Of a stretch of DNA of 64,000 bases, positions 50,817-60,527 are shown one piece after another. Every line of letters begins with the position of its first letter. Position 1 is the stretch's first letter. Origin of the DNA: Haliotis asinina (Eukaryota; Mollusca; Gastropoda; Lepetellida; Haliotidae); NCBI RefSeq assembly GCF_037392515.1, contig NC_090280.1, forward strand, positions 73,520,504 to 73,584,503. Direction: 5' to 3'. Both the position numbers and the translations under genes were made by a program. The notes beneath the pieces were generated by a model that was given only the letters and a program-made list of their open reading frames with translations, did no database searches and was not told the DNA's origin.

Positions 50817-51240
50817 AATTATCCACACAGAGGCATTATTATGTTAAGGTAGGATCCAGTGCCCAGATTCTCGAAGCGCTCTTACTGCTACGCTAGTCGT
50901 TATTTATGTTAATGTGTGGCACTTACGGCTATCGTTAGTCCTATGGGAGCTTCGAAAATCATATGCCAGAACCTTATCCACACAGAGGCATTATTATGTT
51001 AAGGCAGGATCCAGGACGGTATCCACACAAAGGTATATTTATGCTAAGGCAGGACCCAGGACGTTATCCACACAAAGTCATTATTATGTTAAGATAGGAT
51101 CCAGAACCTTAACCACACAAAGGCATTGTTATGTTAAGGCAGGATCCAGGACATTATCCACACAAAGTCATTATTATCTTAAGATAGGATCCAGAGCCTT
51201 ATCCACACAAGGGCATTATTATGTTAAGGCAGGATTCAAG
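50817..51240. repeat. 45-bp minisatellite, about seven units, interrupted
   Basis: Units run TATCCACACAAAGGCATTAT, TATGTTAAGGCAGGATCC, AGGACCT. One unit is at 50817-50858 and six are at about 50970-51240. The split is made by a fold-back element at 50859-50965. Because 45 is divisible by three, a 127-codon frame with a 15-residue period crosses the array (50914-51297). It includes the fold-back sequence and is not supported as a gene. Confidence 0.93.
50859..50969. mobile_element. Fold-back MITE-like element 1, inside the 45-bp array
   Basis: The insert begins TGCCCAGATTCTCGAAGC and ends GCTTCGAAAATCATATGCCA, giving imperfect terminal inverted repeats of about 18-20 bp. It separates two units of the 45-bp array that resemble each other more than the rest. 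A CCAG sequence occurs at both junctions and may be the target duplication. No coding capacity. Confidence 0.7.
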
Positions 51241-51333
51241 GCCTATGTTTTCGAAGCCCTTTTAGCGCTAAGATTGTACGTTAATGTTAATGTATAGCCC
51301 TCTTAGCGCTAAGAGAACTTGGAAAATGTAGGC
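51241..51333. mobile_element. Fold-back MITE-like element 2
   Basis: Left arm GGCCTATGTTTTCGAAG, CCCTTTTAGCGCTAAGA and right arm TCTTAGCGCTAAGAGAAC, TTGGAAAATGTAGGCCC pair over about 34 bases. The centre holds TACGTTAATGTTAATG. It follows the repeat unit at GGATTCA and looks related to element 1 (shared CGAAGC and GTTAATGT blocks). Confidence 0.8.
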
Positions 51334-51337
51334 CCAG

Positions 51338-51486
51338 GGACCCGTTTCACAAAACTCTCATAAGCCTAAGATCTCGTAACGCTTCTCGTAGCATTTGTAC
51401 CTGGCATACTGTAACATAGGAGGTGCAAGTGCTACAAGAAAAGTTACGAGACCCTAGGCTTACGAGAGTTTTGTGAAAAGGGTCCC
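51338..51486. mobile_element. Fold-back MITE-like element 3, near-perfect hairpin
   Basis: The two arms (about 51338-51403 and 51421-51486) pair along almost their whole length: GGACCCGTTTCACAAAACTC against GAGTTTTGTGAAAAGGGTCC at the tips, through GCCTAAGATCTCGTAAC, with an 18-base centre. CAG lies on both sides and may be a 3-bp target duplication. It has no coding capacity. RNA from here would form a long imperfect hairpin. Confidence 0.85.
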
Positions 51487-51489
51487 AGG

Positions 51490-52680
51490 ACCGTAGGTGA
51501 CAAACAGTGAAGATGTTTTTGTGATATGTAAGATTGGACTGCGGCTTAATTTCGAGATACGGAGGCTTTTAAGATCCAGGAACTGACACATGTTTGTAGC
51601 ATATCTACAGTCCTGGCTTAACTTAGAAATACAGGAGCCTTTTGAGATCTAGAAATTGATACGTATTTGTGGTTTGCTCTCTGGAACCCTGACTTAACTT
51701 TGAGATACATGTAAGGAGAAATTTAGGAGCCTGACGTTCCTCTCCTTTACTGACGTTTCAGTTTCTCTTTACAAATTTGTTTCAAATTAGATAATCTAGA
51801 TTTTTTGACAACACACTTCCTAACAAGCTAATGCAGCCGTCTTCATTTTGGTATTCGTGGTCTGAAGATCAATGACTACCTCAAGGGCGTGACGCTTATT
51901 GCAAGGCGTGTTACATGACCGTCCCGGCTTTATTAAGCATCGACACATAGCTGCTGAACACGAGCATCTTTGTGTGTAATTTGACATATCAACAGCGGGG
52001 TATATGACTAAAGATCCATTAATGACGGCGCGGATATGGTTTTCGTACAGAAATCTATATTGGAAAAAATGAAAAAGGGTGGGGTGACGCAGAGGTGACG
52101 AGTTCATACGCTGATGCTTTCCATCGGCAAAACTGTCAGCACGTCAGATAACAGCTCTCCTGGGTCAAACTTCCAAGCGAAATTTTATTTTGTTTATTTT
52201 CTCCTAATATTGTGGTCAGTAGTTGAACGTCTGGTGTCACTGCTGTGATATGATGTCCTGCATGCAGTGGTTTCATGTATTTGTCATATCTGTGGTGGCC
52301 ATTGAAGTAATCAAATGTATCTTTCTTAAGGGGAATATCTTAATTTTCACTTTAAAGAAGCTATAGATTGCCATAGTTTTCGAAAATCCGAATGGAGAAG
52401 CCGTCCAAGTCTGTCTCACAGTCCTGAACCACATAATATTGCCTACTGCCAAGTCATCTCTACAGTGCTAAAGTCGCAAATGAAAGAAGCCTAGACTTCC
52501 TCAGGTTCTCTGGTCGCCTGGGTCTCCTTTTCAATTAAAGTGGGTTTGTTTGTTACAATCAAAATTATATATATTCAGAGACTAAGCATCAGTCTAAGGT
52601 CGTGCATGCTATCAGCAGTCAACTCTAAGATTCCAGTACCTTGTCGGGTTTTTTTAATAATCTGTACCCTGACCTGTATT
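51490..52680. other. Unique sequence with one Cys-rich minus frame
   Basis: A 95-codon minus-strand frame (51820-52107) has a cluster of six Cys within about 25 residues, spaced C-x-C-x5-C-x-C and C-x3-C. This resembles metal-binding Cys clusters in general, but I cannot assign a family. Nothing else is visible. Confidence 0.3.
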
Positions 52681-52684
52681 TCGT

Positions 52685-53095
52685 GAAGCTGAGATACATG
52701 CAAACATACTTAAATGCTGAGATATATAGGTTTATACCGTAATGCTTAGATACACACTAACATTTTAATGCTGAGATATATAGGTTTATACCGTAATGCT
52801 TAGATACACACTAACATTTTAATGCTGAGATATATAGGTTTATACCGTAATGCTTAGATACACACTAACATTTTAATGCTGAGATATATAGGTTTATACC
52901 GTAATGCTTAGATACACACTAACATTTTAATGCTGAGATATATAGGTTTATACCGTAATGCTTAGATACACACTAACATTTTAATGCTGAGATATATAGG
53001 TTTATACCGTAATGCTTAGATACACACTAACATTTTAATGCTGAGATATATACTTATATACTGGAATGCTGAGATAAATACTAACATATTTTACT
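52685..53095. repeat. 54-bp minisatellite, about 7.5 units, central units identical
   Basis: AATGCTTAGATACACACTAA occurs at 52741, 52795, 52849, 52903, 52957 and 53011, exactly 54 bp apart. The sequence between is AATGCTGAGATATATAGG and TTTATACCGT. The unit is a dimer of two related halves of about 27 bp. The central units are identical by eye and only the outermost differ, which indicates very recent homogenisation or expansion. Confidence 0.97.
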
Positions 53096-53182
53096 TGTGA
53101 AATAAATGTTAATATTTTGTAAAGCATCATGGTATCATGCATACAATTCATGAGAATATGATCGCATATTAACGATCAGGAT

Positions 53183-53283
53183 GCTGTTGTACTAAACCAA
53201 CTTAGTGCTAAGACTACCTTTAGTCTGTGTTAAGGGAAGGTACGGTCACCCTAGCGTTAAGATCGATTTGTGCAACGGTCCCC
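53183..53283. mobile_element. Fold-back MITE-like element 4 (degenerate)
   Basis: Left arm GTTGTACTAAACCAACTTAG, TGCTAAGACTACC and right arm AGCGTTAAGATCGATTTGTG, CAACGGTCCCC are imperfectly complementary. The arms are of the same general type as elements 2 and 3 (GCTAAGA core, CACAAA tip). Confidence 0.55.
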
Positions 53284-53289
53284 AGGACT

Positions 53290-53610
53290 CTGTTCCTCAA
53301 AGCGACCGTGGCAAAACGATAACTGAAAGTCTGTCTTAAAGCACGGGAGTTATGATCGTCGAAGGGTGATGAAGAGACCTGTGAAGATCTAGGCTAGAGC
53401 TGATCTTCAGTAACCCATGCTTGTCGTAAGAGGCGACTATAGACTGGCACATGTCATTGTACCTCAATTGCGTAGATCGGTGCTCAAGCTGTTGATCACT
53501 GGATTGTCTGGTCCAGACTCGATTATTTACAGACTGCCGCCATATAGCTGGAACATTGCTGAGTGCGGTGCAAAATTAAACTCGCTCACGCTTCGAGGAA
53601 CGGGGCCCAA
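53290..53610. mobile_element. Fold-back element 5 split by a SINE
   Basis: CTCTGTTCCTCAAAGCGACC at about 53288 is complementary to CTTCGAGGAACGGGGCCC at 53592-53609. The inner left arm has ATAACTGAAAGTCTGTC. The type 2 SINE at 53383-53591 lies between GATCGTCGAAG and CTTCGAGGAAC, so it was inserted into the right arm. The order of events is fold-back first, SINE second. Confidence 0.5.
53383..53591 (+). mobile_element. SINE type 2
   Basis: Blocks AACCCATGCTTGTCGTAAG, AGGCGACTATAGACTGGC, GCGTAGATCGGTGCTCAAG, TTGATCACTGGATTGTCTGG, CCAGACTCGATTATTTACAG and CATATAGCTGGAACATTGC are followed by GAGTGCGGTGCAAAATTAAA and a CTCGCTCACG tail. It lacks the GGATCGGGTGGTCAGG segment of the 15389 copy. Confidence 0.9.
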
Positions 53611-53611
53611 A

Positions 53612-54206
53612 CAAAGCAACAATCAGAAATTACTGAACCCAGAGTTTTTTAATGACACTGATGACGAGTAGTTCATTCTCGTTACCGGGTCCTCATGTGA
53701 ATCCTAAATCCCACAACCATGACGGAAACAAACGCATCCTTTAGGAAACAAACAATTAAACTCCCATAAACGTGTCACACGTTCCAATATCTCACTAAAA
53801 TATACAACGCCGCAACCACATAGTTTATAATACGTCGTAAACTCCGCGGCGATCGATGTGTTTGATTTAGCTTTCTGTGAACAATGAATGTACTTCTCAC
53901 TTATTGACATACTCTTAAATCTGTGGGTTTTTTTCACGGTGTCACGTGATTCAGTACGAGTTTTTGTGTATACGTACGCAATGTCCATCAACGTTTAACC
54001 CTTCAGTATAATATAGTAATGGCGGTGGCGTGATGTAGGCCCCGCGTCACTAGGTTCAGTCTATGTGAGAACAGCTAACTGACTGTACATGGCCATCAAT
54101 AAGTACATGGCACCAATCACACGGTTGCCGTAAGAAACAGTTTCCATTGGAAGAAGCATACTTAAAATTATTAATTTTGAAGAAAATATGGAACAAATTT
54201 GAATTA
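53612..54206. other. Unique sequence left of the Tc1 element
   Basis: Only a 95-codon minus-strand frame without a recognised product. No repeat is evident. Confidence 0.4.
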
Positions 54207-54208
54207 TA

Positions 54209-55397
54209 AACTAGCGTCCAAAAGAAACACCACTAAACATGTTTCTTGTCTAAAACAAAACTTAAGCTAAATATGGTAACATTAAATGTTTCATTGTAAA
54301 AATCAATCATTCAGCAATAGTTTTTAATGGATAACAAGAAGGAAAACGACGCAACTCGCGATCTAATATCACATGAATGACATTATCCAGTATTCGATCA
54401 CCAACGCAGAGTCGAATTGGAGCTTTTACAACTTTAGGGGCAGCCCATATTGTTCTATGCCAGGGGTGGCCGCCTCTACATGTGATGCAGGCCCGGCGTC
54501 GTACTGAGTAGCTGAGTCTTCTGACGTCTTGCTTAGGGATCCGACGCCATTCCTTTAGCAGAGCAGCTGCCAAGCGTTCCGCGTCAATGGCTGATTTTGG
54601 CGTTTCCGAATACGACGTCTCAGTTATTCCCAAAGGTGCTCAATTGGGGACAGATCTCGAAGAGTTGGAACTTGCTTTCGTCACCAAAGTTCACTATTTT
54701 TTCCCGTTTCGCTGCTGCCAGTGTGGTACAGTCCTGGTTCATCTCAGTTTGGCACGTCGCTGTTGGCACGTCAACGTCATGCCCTTAAAAGATTGATCGG
54801 CACAGAGATCATGAATGAGGAGTCGTCTGGTCACACTCTGTCTGCTGATTGGATGTCCAATACTGTTGGTGCTTGATGACGTCAGAGTGACGTATCGGTT
54901 CCTCAAGCGCAACACCCGCAAACATCGATCTTCGTGTTGGGTAGAAACCTTCAGCCTATCATTCTTTGGTCTGTGTGCAGGACTGCCAATCTGTCGTGTG
55001 ACAAGTCTTCCAATGGTGGATTTCCTGAATCCCATGGTCTTGGCCACATGCTCTTGTGTCTGTTCCATCTTTAATATACCGATTTCTCTCTCTCCCTCTC
55101 TGCGCTGGTGTTAAACGAGGCATCTTCCTGGCCGCCAAACGATTAAAATGATGTAAGAGAATAAACCTGGTTAGATTTTAAACCATAATTTGATTCGGGT
55201 AACTTTGAGCACAGTTTCCGTTTTATTCGTGTATTTTTTTTTTCACGAAATTCGAATTTCAAGTGCAAATGCTCACTTGGAATAGACACGTCGTGTTTGA
55301 GATATGTGTTTTTAGCTATTTCCAAACAGGCTGACAATTATTTTGACAATTTACAGTCGTTTCTATTTTGGTGGCGTTTCCATTTGCCCCGCTAGTT
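54209..55397 (-). mobile_element. Tc1-like DNA transposon, internally deleted
   Basis: The element is bounded by inverted repeats. AACTAGCGTCCAAAAGAAAC on the left matches AACTAGCGGGGCAAATGGAA on the complement of the right end, both continuing into a CACCAC/CGCCACC-type block. TA lies directly outside each end (54207-54208 and 55398-55399), the target duplication of the Tc1/mariner superfamily. At 1,189 bp it is shorter than intact Tc1 elements (about 1.3-1.7 kb), explained by loss of the middle of the transposase. It is non-autonomous and presumably dead. Confidence 0.9.
54440..55123 (-). pseudogene. Tc1-like transposase, broken
   Basis: The start is the ATG at 55121-55123. One frameshift follows within about 16 codons, after which an N-terminal region of about 109 codons is open (55068-54739). 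It matches the paired-type helix-turn-helix part of Tc1 transposases (motifs EDRCLRVLRLRNRY and RQSVTRRL). Then come stops and a DESKFQLFE motif, the first catalytic Asp block. This is joined directly, in another frame, to DLSPIEHLWE, the block carrying the third catalytic acidic residue. The second Asp block and roughly 130-150 residues are missing. The C-terminal motif EWRRIPKQDVRRL and a RGGHP-like end follow in a further frame (54633-54440). Several frameshifts and stops remove any function. Confidence 0.9.
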
Positions 55398-55493
55398 TAC
55401 AACTGAGCACACAATGTCATGTCAAAAGTGGCCAAATGTAAAATATGTTATATTTTTGGATTATTCTTTCTCATTAAAGTGCAGATTTTAGTA

Positions 55494-55660
55494 TATTTAT
55501 TAGGTCGAGTGCCATCCAGGATTCGAAACCACGCTCTCTCGTGTCCTTGCCGCCAGGACACAAACTCGGCGATCTAAGCCACTCAGCCACCGCACAATCT
55601 ACTTGAGGCCTGACACTGAGAATGTGGGTCCGAATCCCGCATGGAGCATAACCTAATAGA
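55494..55660 (-). mobile_element. tRNA-like (Leu/Ser-type) element with second B box
   Basis: The minus strand reads GGTGGCTGAGTGGCTTAGAT, a good type II tRNA A box. It continues TGTGTCCTGGCGGCAAGGACACG, like an anticodon arm with a long stem, then TGGTTTCGAATCCTGG, a B box with one extra T. The acceptor strands do not pair, so it is not a working tRNA. On the opposite strand GTGGGTCCGAATCCCGC (55626-55642) is a second, divergent B-box-like sequence. I read this as the heads of two tRNA-derived retroposons lying back to back. The 69-codon frame over it is not a gene. Confidence 0.5.
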
Positions 55661-55806
55661 TGTGAGTTTAGTTTTACGCCCATTTAGCAATATTCCAGCA
55701 ATATCACGACAGGGGACCCCAGAAATTGGCTTCACACATTGTACCCATGTGGGGAATTGAACCCGGGTCTTCGGCGTGACGAACGAACACTAACCCTTCT
55801 GTATCT
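55661..55806 (-). mobile_element. SINE type 1, minus strand, with target duplication
   Basis: Tail side TGTGAGTTTAGTTTTACGCC, then AGCAATATTCCAGCAATATC, CCAGAAATTGGCTTCACAC, GTACCCATGTGGGGAATTG and AACCCGGGTCTTCGGCGTG. The 5' head is truncated after about GAACGAACAC. CTAATAGA on both sides (55653-55660 and 55807-55814) is an 8-bp target duplication. Confidence 0.9.
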
Positions 55807-55814
55807 CTAATAGA

Positions 55815-58800
55815 AGCACTGGAATGTTAGAAATCTGTCATTGGTTATTACCTGTACTATGCAACAGACCTAAAATGGCATCTACATGCATATATATTTT
55901 TGCTACATTCAGTTTAACATGTTTATGGGCAACCCCGAGACCGAATAAAAAATATCATATTTCATCTTTATCGCCGTTCAAAACATGATTGTTTTGTTCC
56001 AATTAATCAATGACGTTAGCGCATAACCTGTCTTTTCAGCCACGTGTTCAGCCATATGTCGGTTACATTGTCACCATTAATGTGACACGCTGTGATATCA
56101 CTGAAATATTGTTCCAATCAGGGCCTATCCATTCCTTTCTGTCATCTTTCTCCTCCTCTTTGTAGGTTTGTATATACAACCCGCTTAGATACATATTTTA
56201 ACTGCTATGTACCTCGATTATGTTCATTTCAACAAAGGACCTTATAATTCACCATACATCCCATAACAACCACATGTTGATTGCACTGGGTGCACGCATT
56301 TATAACAAATAAATCCAAAAGGTCGTGACTGAGTGCGATGTTTATGCCGAGTTATCGACTATAAAACGATGTAATGCAAACAACAAAGAATTAAAAGAGC
56401 AATAAAAGCTGAAAAAGCTTATTTGATTTGTTGTTTGGGGACGATAACTTGAGACGCCATTCCCACTGCTTATACCCATAAACCACAGTGAGTTTGTCGA
56501 TATTGAGTGCAAATTTGGTCGTTTTCTTTCATCCTAATTTCTCTATCTGTGCTTCCTTTCTCTTTTCACGCCAGAGTAGTCTCCCTTGACAAGTTTTATC
56601 GCTTACATACATGATAATTTGTCTTTCACGCCGTTTGGGCACCATCGACGCTCCGTATGTAAGACGTGATCGCATCCCGCTGTTTTATGGCTACTATTAC
56701 GCTGCTGGCAAATAAACGCAATGATATGGGCTATAGTGGTACGTCCTCAATAGACAGAGTCAAGTCACGCGTAGTGATTTCATAATTTGAAGCCATTGTG
56801 ACTAGCCGCCCGCTCACATCATTTGCGGTGGAAAATCTTCAAGGGTGGACAAAAACCTTCCATTTTTCTTTTGACAAGTTTAATAGGTACTATCTTCCTT
56901 ACAAATAGTTCTCAGCTTGTTCCACGTGACAGGCACGAACTGGAGGAATAATATGGTAATTGCGGAGGATTTGAGACCACGTTCCATCAATAAGACGCAC
57001 CTCCGTGAACTTCTGAAAATGCCTTTGCACTTGAACGTCTTCTTTTGTTCACTTATCTCCCTTTGTTTCGAATTGACATCTCTGACAATTTTTGCTGTAT
57101 ATGCAAAGACAATCAGACCTAAATTCTGTTCATATGCGTTCATTTTATCATTGACACATGTACGTTTTAATCGGAGATGGCGGTTTAGTTAGCTTTACGT
57201 TATATAGCTGACACGTTGCGAGCAGCGTACATCACCACATAAATCTGATTTATGTTTCGTCTAAGAAATAGACATTTAACGCTCATATTTTTGTCTATCT
57301 CGGTACAAGGCATACAGGTGCATTTGGCAACGTATGATCACTTTTTTACAAAGTTAGATATGTCATGATGCATATTGTACTAATAACTTTTTTCAAAGTT
57401 AGATATTTCATGGTGCGGATTGTACTTATAATACATGTGAACTGTGTTAAGGAACGTTGCATAACTGTGCAGAATGATGAATAGGAATATTCTATTTCGA
57501 GTTTATTGTCACCCTAATATCTTTATTGCCCCCGTTACGTATTCGACCCGCTGAGTGCAAAGCGAAATTAGCAGATCAGGCTATTACCCAATATTTCGTT
57601 CTTCAAAAAGTGGAATCGGTGAAATATTGTTTGAAAATAGTTCTGCGATAGTACGATTGTGAACATTTCAGATTTATCGTCTTTCACATTCCAAGTCCCT
57701 CGTGATAATATCACCTGTAACAAAAGGTGTTTTCCTTGAACAGAAAGCGCTATGTTTCGCTACAAAGGTTTCAGTTTCTTCTTGTACAATGTCAGCACCT
57801 ATACGATCCTGTCAATGTCTTTCATTTCGGAGAAGAAAGGTTTGTTAATTCAATGGTGGCTGCATATTTCTCTGAAATATACAATATCAGCGTGTCAAGC
57901 GGCTGTGTAAATCTTCTATCAAAACTGTTGTCGACGGCTCTTTTCCTGAAATATGCAACATCTAATTGTTGTATATTTCACTCTGCGGGTATCCGATAGC
58001 GGATATTTCTGTACTCACGTTTCACCTGTCTATACTCTATAGCATCATGTATACACACAAAGATGTATCATTAGGTAACGCATGTCCTTAATCTACAAGG
58101 ACATTCCTGAAAGTTAGTTGGATTGGTACTGTATCGCTGCATGTTATTCTTGCAAAACTGTTTCTTATATAGTGCAATATGACTGAAACCGATTAATTCT
58201 GTATTCAATTCAATTTGTATTTTCACAATTCGTTGCATATTTTTCATCTGGTGTCTGTTACACTTCTGAAAATGAATTAAAATTGCATCTGTTCTCACTA
58301 AAACCATGAAATCTATATTTCTCAAAACCCTCTCCTGACTTTGCGTGAGTCATGTGAATTTAACGTTGCTTTTTATGGTATTCAAGTTAAAGCTCTGGTA
58401 TTTCAGTCAAACCACAGTGTCACGAGTATTTATCAAACGAATATTTTATCACTAAAATACTTTACTTTTTATTTAAATATAAAAACGGGAGTGCTGAGTG
58501 CAGATGTTAAGTTATTTCATTGTCCATTCAAGCACCTCACCGGTAATAAAATATTTCACACAAGGAGACAAATGTTTAGACCTACAGAACCCCCTGCAAA
58601 GGATAATAGAAGCTTCAACGCTTTTGAGAGCTTAATGTTTGACGCCCCTGTGTGTGGTTGTGTGTGTTATCGGCCGGTGTGATTTTTCTTTAAAAAGGAA
58701 ATAAGCGGTGATTTCAAAGAATATGTAAATGTCTTTCTCCATCATCTCAAGGTGCTCATGTTAAATTCACTCGATGATGATGCTCTGTATATTGACCACT

Positions 58801-59095
58801 GATGTATGCAGCTTCTGTTATTCACCATCTGTTAGATTAACTCAAATTGGTTGTCGTCTAATGTTTGGGGTGACCTAGAATTGTACTCTGCAGATATATT
58901 TTGAGCAATAAATCTTACATCATTTTCGATTAATTTTCGGGGATTTCTTCTGAAGATGGAATTTCTGCCAGGACTGTTGTTGACGCTGCAGTAAATATAT
59001 TTTAGCAAGTCAGCTCATATACGTACATTTTCATTCTACCAGAAATTCATTGTTTTAAACGTCTATGCAGACATGTATCTGGATTTTCTTTTATC
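55815..59095. other. Unique sequence, no gene recognised
   Basis: Frames reach 113 codons (58341-58682, plus) and overlap those on the other strand (56880-57192). None has a recognised domain. A two-copy 53-bp direct repeat lies at 57345-57440. Otherwise plain AT-rich DNA. Confidence 0.4.
57345..57440. repeat. Two-copy 53-bp tandem repeat
   Basis: CTTTTTTACAAAGTTAGATA, TGTCATGATGCATATTGTAC is followed by CTTTTTTCAAAGTTAGATAT, TTCATGGTGCGGATTGTAC. Divergence is slight. Confidence 0.85.
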
Positions 59096-59100
59096 GAAGG

Positions 59101-59255
59101 GCTGTGGGGTAGCCCGATGCGCTCCTCACGGCGAAGAGACGGATTCGATTTTTCAGTGGGTACAATGCGGGAAGCCCATTTCTGGGGACCTCCGCTGTGA
59201 TATTGCTGGAATATTGCTAAAGGCGGCGTACAATTAAACTCACTCACTCACTCAC
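59101..59255 (+). mobile_element. SINE type 1, near full length
   Basis: Head GCTGTGGGGTAGCCCGATGC, B-box remnant GGATTCGATTTTTCAG, linker GTACAATGCGGGAAGCCC, body GTGATATTGCTGGAATATTG, AAAGGCGGCGTACAATTAAA and a tail of four ACTC units, the longest in the window. CTTTTATCGAAGG before and CTTTTACTGATGG after may be a worn target duplication. A short deletion removes the GGTTAAAGCGTTCG part of the head. Confidence 0.93.
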
Positions 59256-59382
59256 TCTTTTACTGATGGAAGATTTTGAACCATGTGCTATAACCATGGA
59301 TGTCGTAATGTCGGATATAGTCAACGGTTCTGTGAGACATAGACTCTAAATTCCACATTTGTTAAGAAACGTATAATATATT

Positions 59383-60417
59383 CAGTCTAAGTAAACTTGG
59401 TTTCGGTTTTATTCGTTACACTCCAGCACTGAGTCTAACAAACCTTAGTAGAAGGTCGCGTCAGGTAACCTTTGAGCGACCTATGACCGTCCAACCAATA
59501 GCAAGACGGTTAAATAGATTTGACCAATCAGACAGCTTAGGGATCGGAGGGACTTACAAAAATCCGCATATAACACAGTTATTTGACCTGCAGTATATAC
59601 GCTTTTGGGTTTCTGTTGACATGGTCACCATAAGCTAATATTTCCGCAAGATGACATCCTTGAATATTGCCAAAAACACTGTTTTCAGCGACTGTGTACT
59701 CGCCGTTATCACGGTTGTCACGTGCTCCCATTCGTAACTACTCGCCTCTTTTCGTGACCTACAAGAAGACTCGTACACCTCTCGTACGCCGTTATTGCCA
59801 AGAATCGTGGCAAACCAAACAAGTCGCGCGCAGTAAAACGCATTTCAAAACATGAAATTGGCGGAACCTTTGAACTTTGAAACTTCACTACACTATACAA
59901 AGAATAACTCAGACATAAACTTTGAGATAAAGCATGAACAACTTTCAACACTGAAACATGTTTGCAAAGGGAATGGCCGTATTGTTGTTTCGCCCACGCG
60001 ATGTAGGTATTCCAAGAGCCATGTTTGGAAATTCAAAATTTGCTTTCGTTGATCATAGTACAAGCCTATTTCCATCTTCATGCCCGTTTGTGCTTAGACA
60101 GAACCCAGTCGTAAACATGGCCATGAGAGGGGTACGATACGCCATCCGGCTTGGCGGAATGACGCGAGTAGTTACGAATGAACATGCGCCGTGTGCATCA
60201 TCCCGAAGCGATCATACGCTAAATAACATTCGGAATCGTTCAGGTACAAACCTTTTTCGAGATAAAAAGTTCAAAAGGTATGTGCGAATGTCCTCTTTCG
60301 CGATTTGGTAAGTAGTGTTCTGATTGGTCAATCTCAAAGTTTACCTGACGCGACCTCCCATAAGGTTTTGTTAATGGAGAGTAAAGAAAGTACTGAGGCT
60401 AAGTTTACTTAGACTGA
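59383..60417. mobile_element. 1,035-bp element with long terminal inverted repeats
   Basis: The left end TCAGTCTAAGTAAACTTGG and the complement of the right end TCAGTCTAAGTAAACTTAG match. The match continues inward through CAAACCTTAGTAGAAGG/CAAAACCTTATGGGAGG, then GGTCGCGTCAGGTAA followed by CTTTGAG, and GACCAATCAGA, so the arms are roughly 100-150 bp. A further inverted pair, CATTCGTAACTACTCGC, lies at about 59730 and its complement at about 60165. The arms carry CCAAT boxes. No clear target duplication was found. The interior has a 117-codon plus frame (59958-60311) with no recognised domain, so the element is probably non-autonomous. Superfamily not assigned. Confidence 0.75.
59958..60311 (+). 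other. 117-codon open frame inside the long-TIR element
   Basis: The frame begins with ATG and ends TAG just before the right arm. It is Arg- and Ser-rich with a basic C-terminal part, and part of it is formed by the inverted-repeat arm. No transposase motif (DDE or HTH) is recognisable. I treat it as incidental or as a relic. Confidence 0.15.
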
Positions 60418-60527
60418 TGACATATTTGACCCATGTTGATAATGACGCTGTATAAGTATGAAACTGATTCAAGTGAGGGGAAAAAATAAGCAAAAATCAG
60501 TAGTGTCCGAATTATAGAGTTAGTGAG

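Noticed and set aside
50914..51297. 127-codon frame with a 15-residue repeat
   Set aside because: It is the translation of the 45-bp minisatellite plus fold-back sequence. Period divisible by three explains its openness.
53417..53671. 84-codon plus-strand frame
   Set aside because: More than half of it is the type 2 SINE.
55474..55683. 69-codon minus-strand frame that resembles many short predicted proteins in databases
   Set aside because: It is read from tRNA-derived retroposon sequence; the similarity reflects shared repeats, not a gene.
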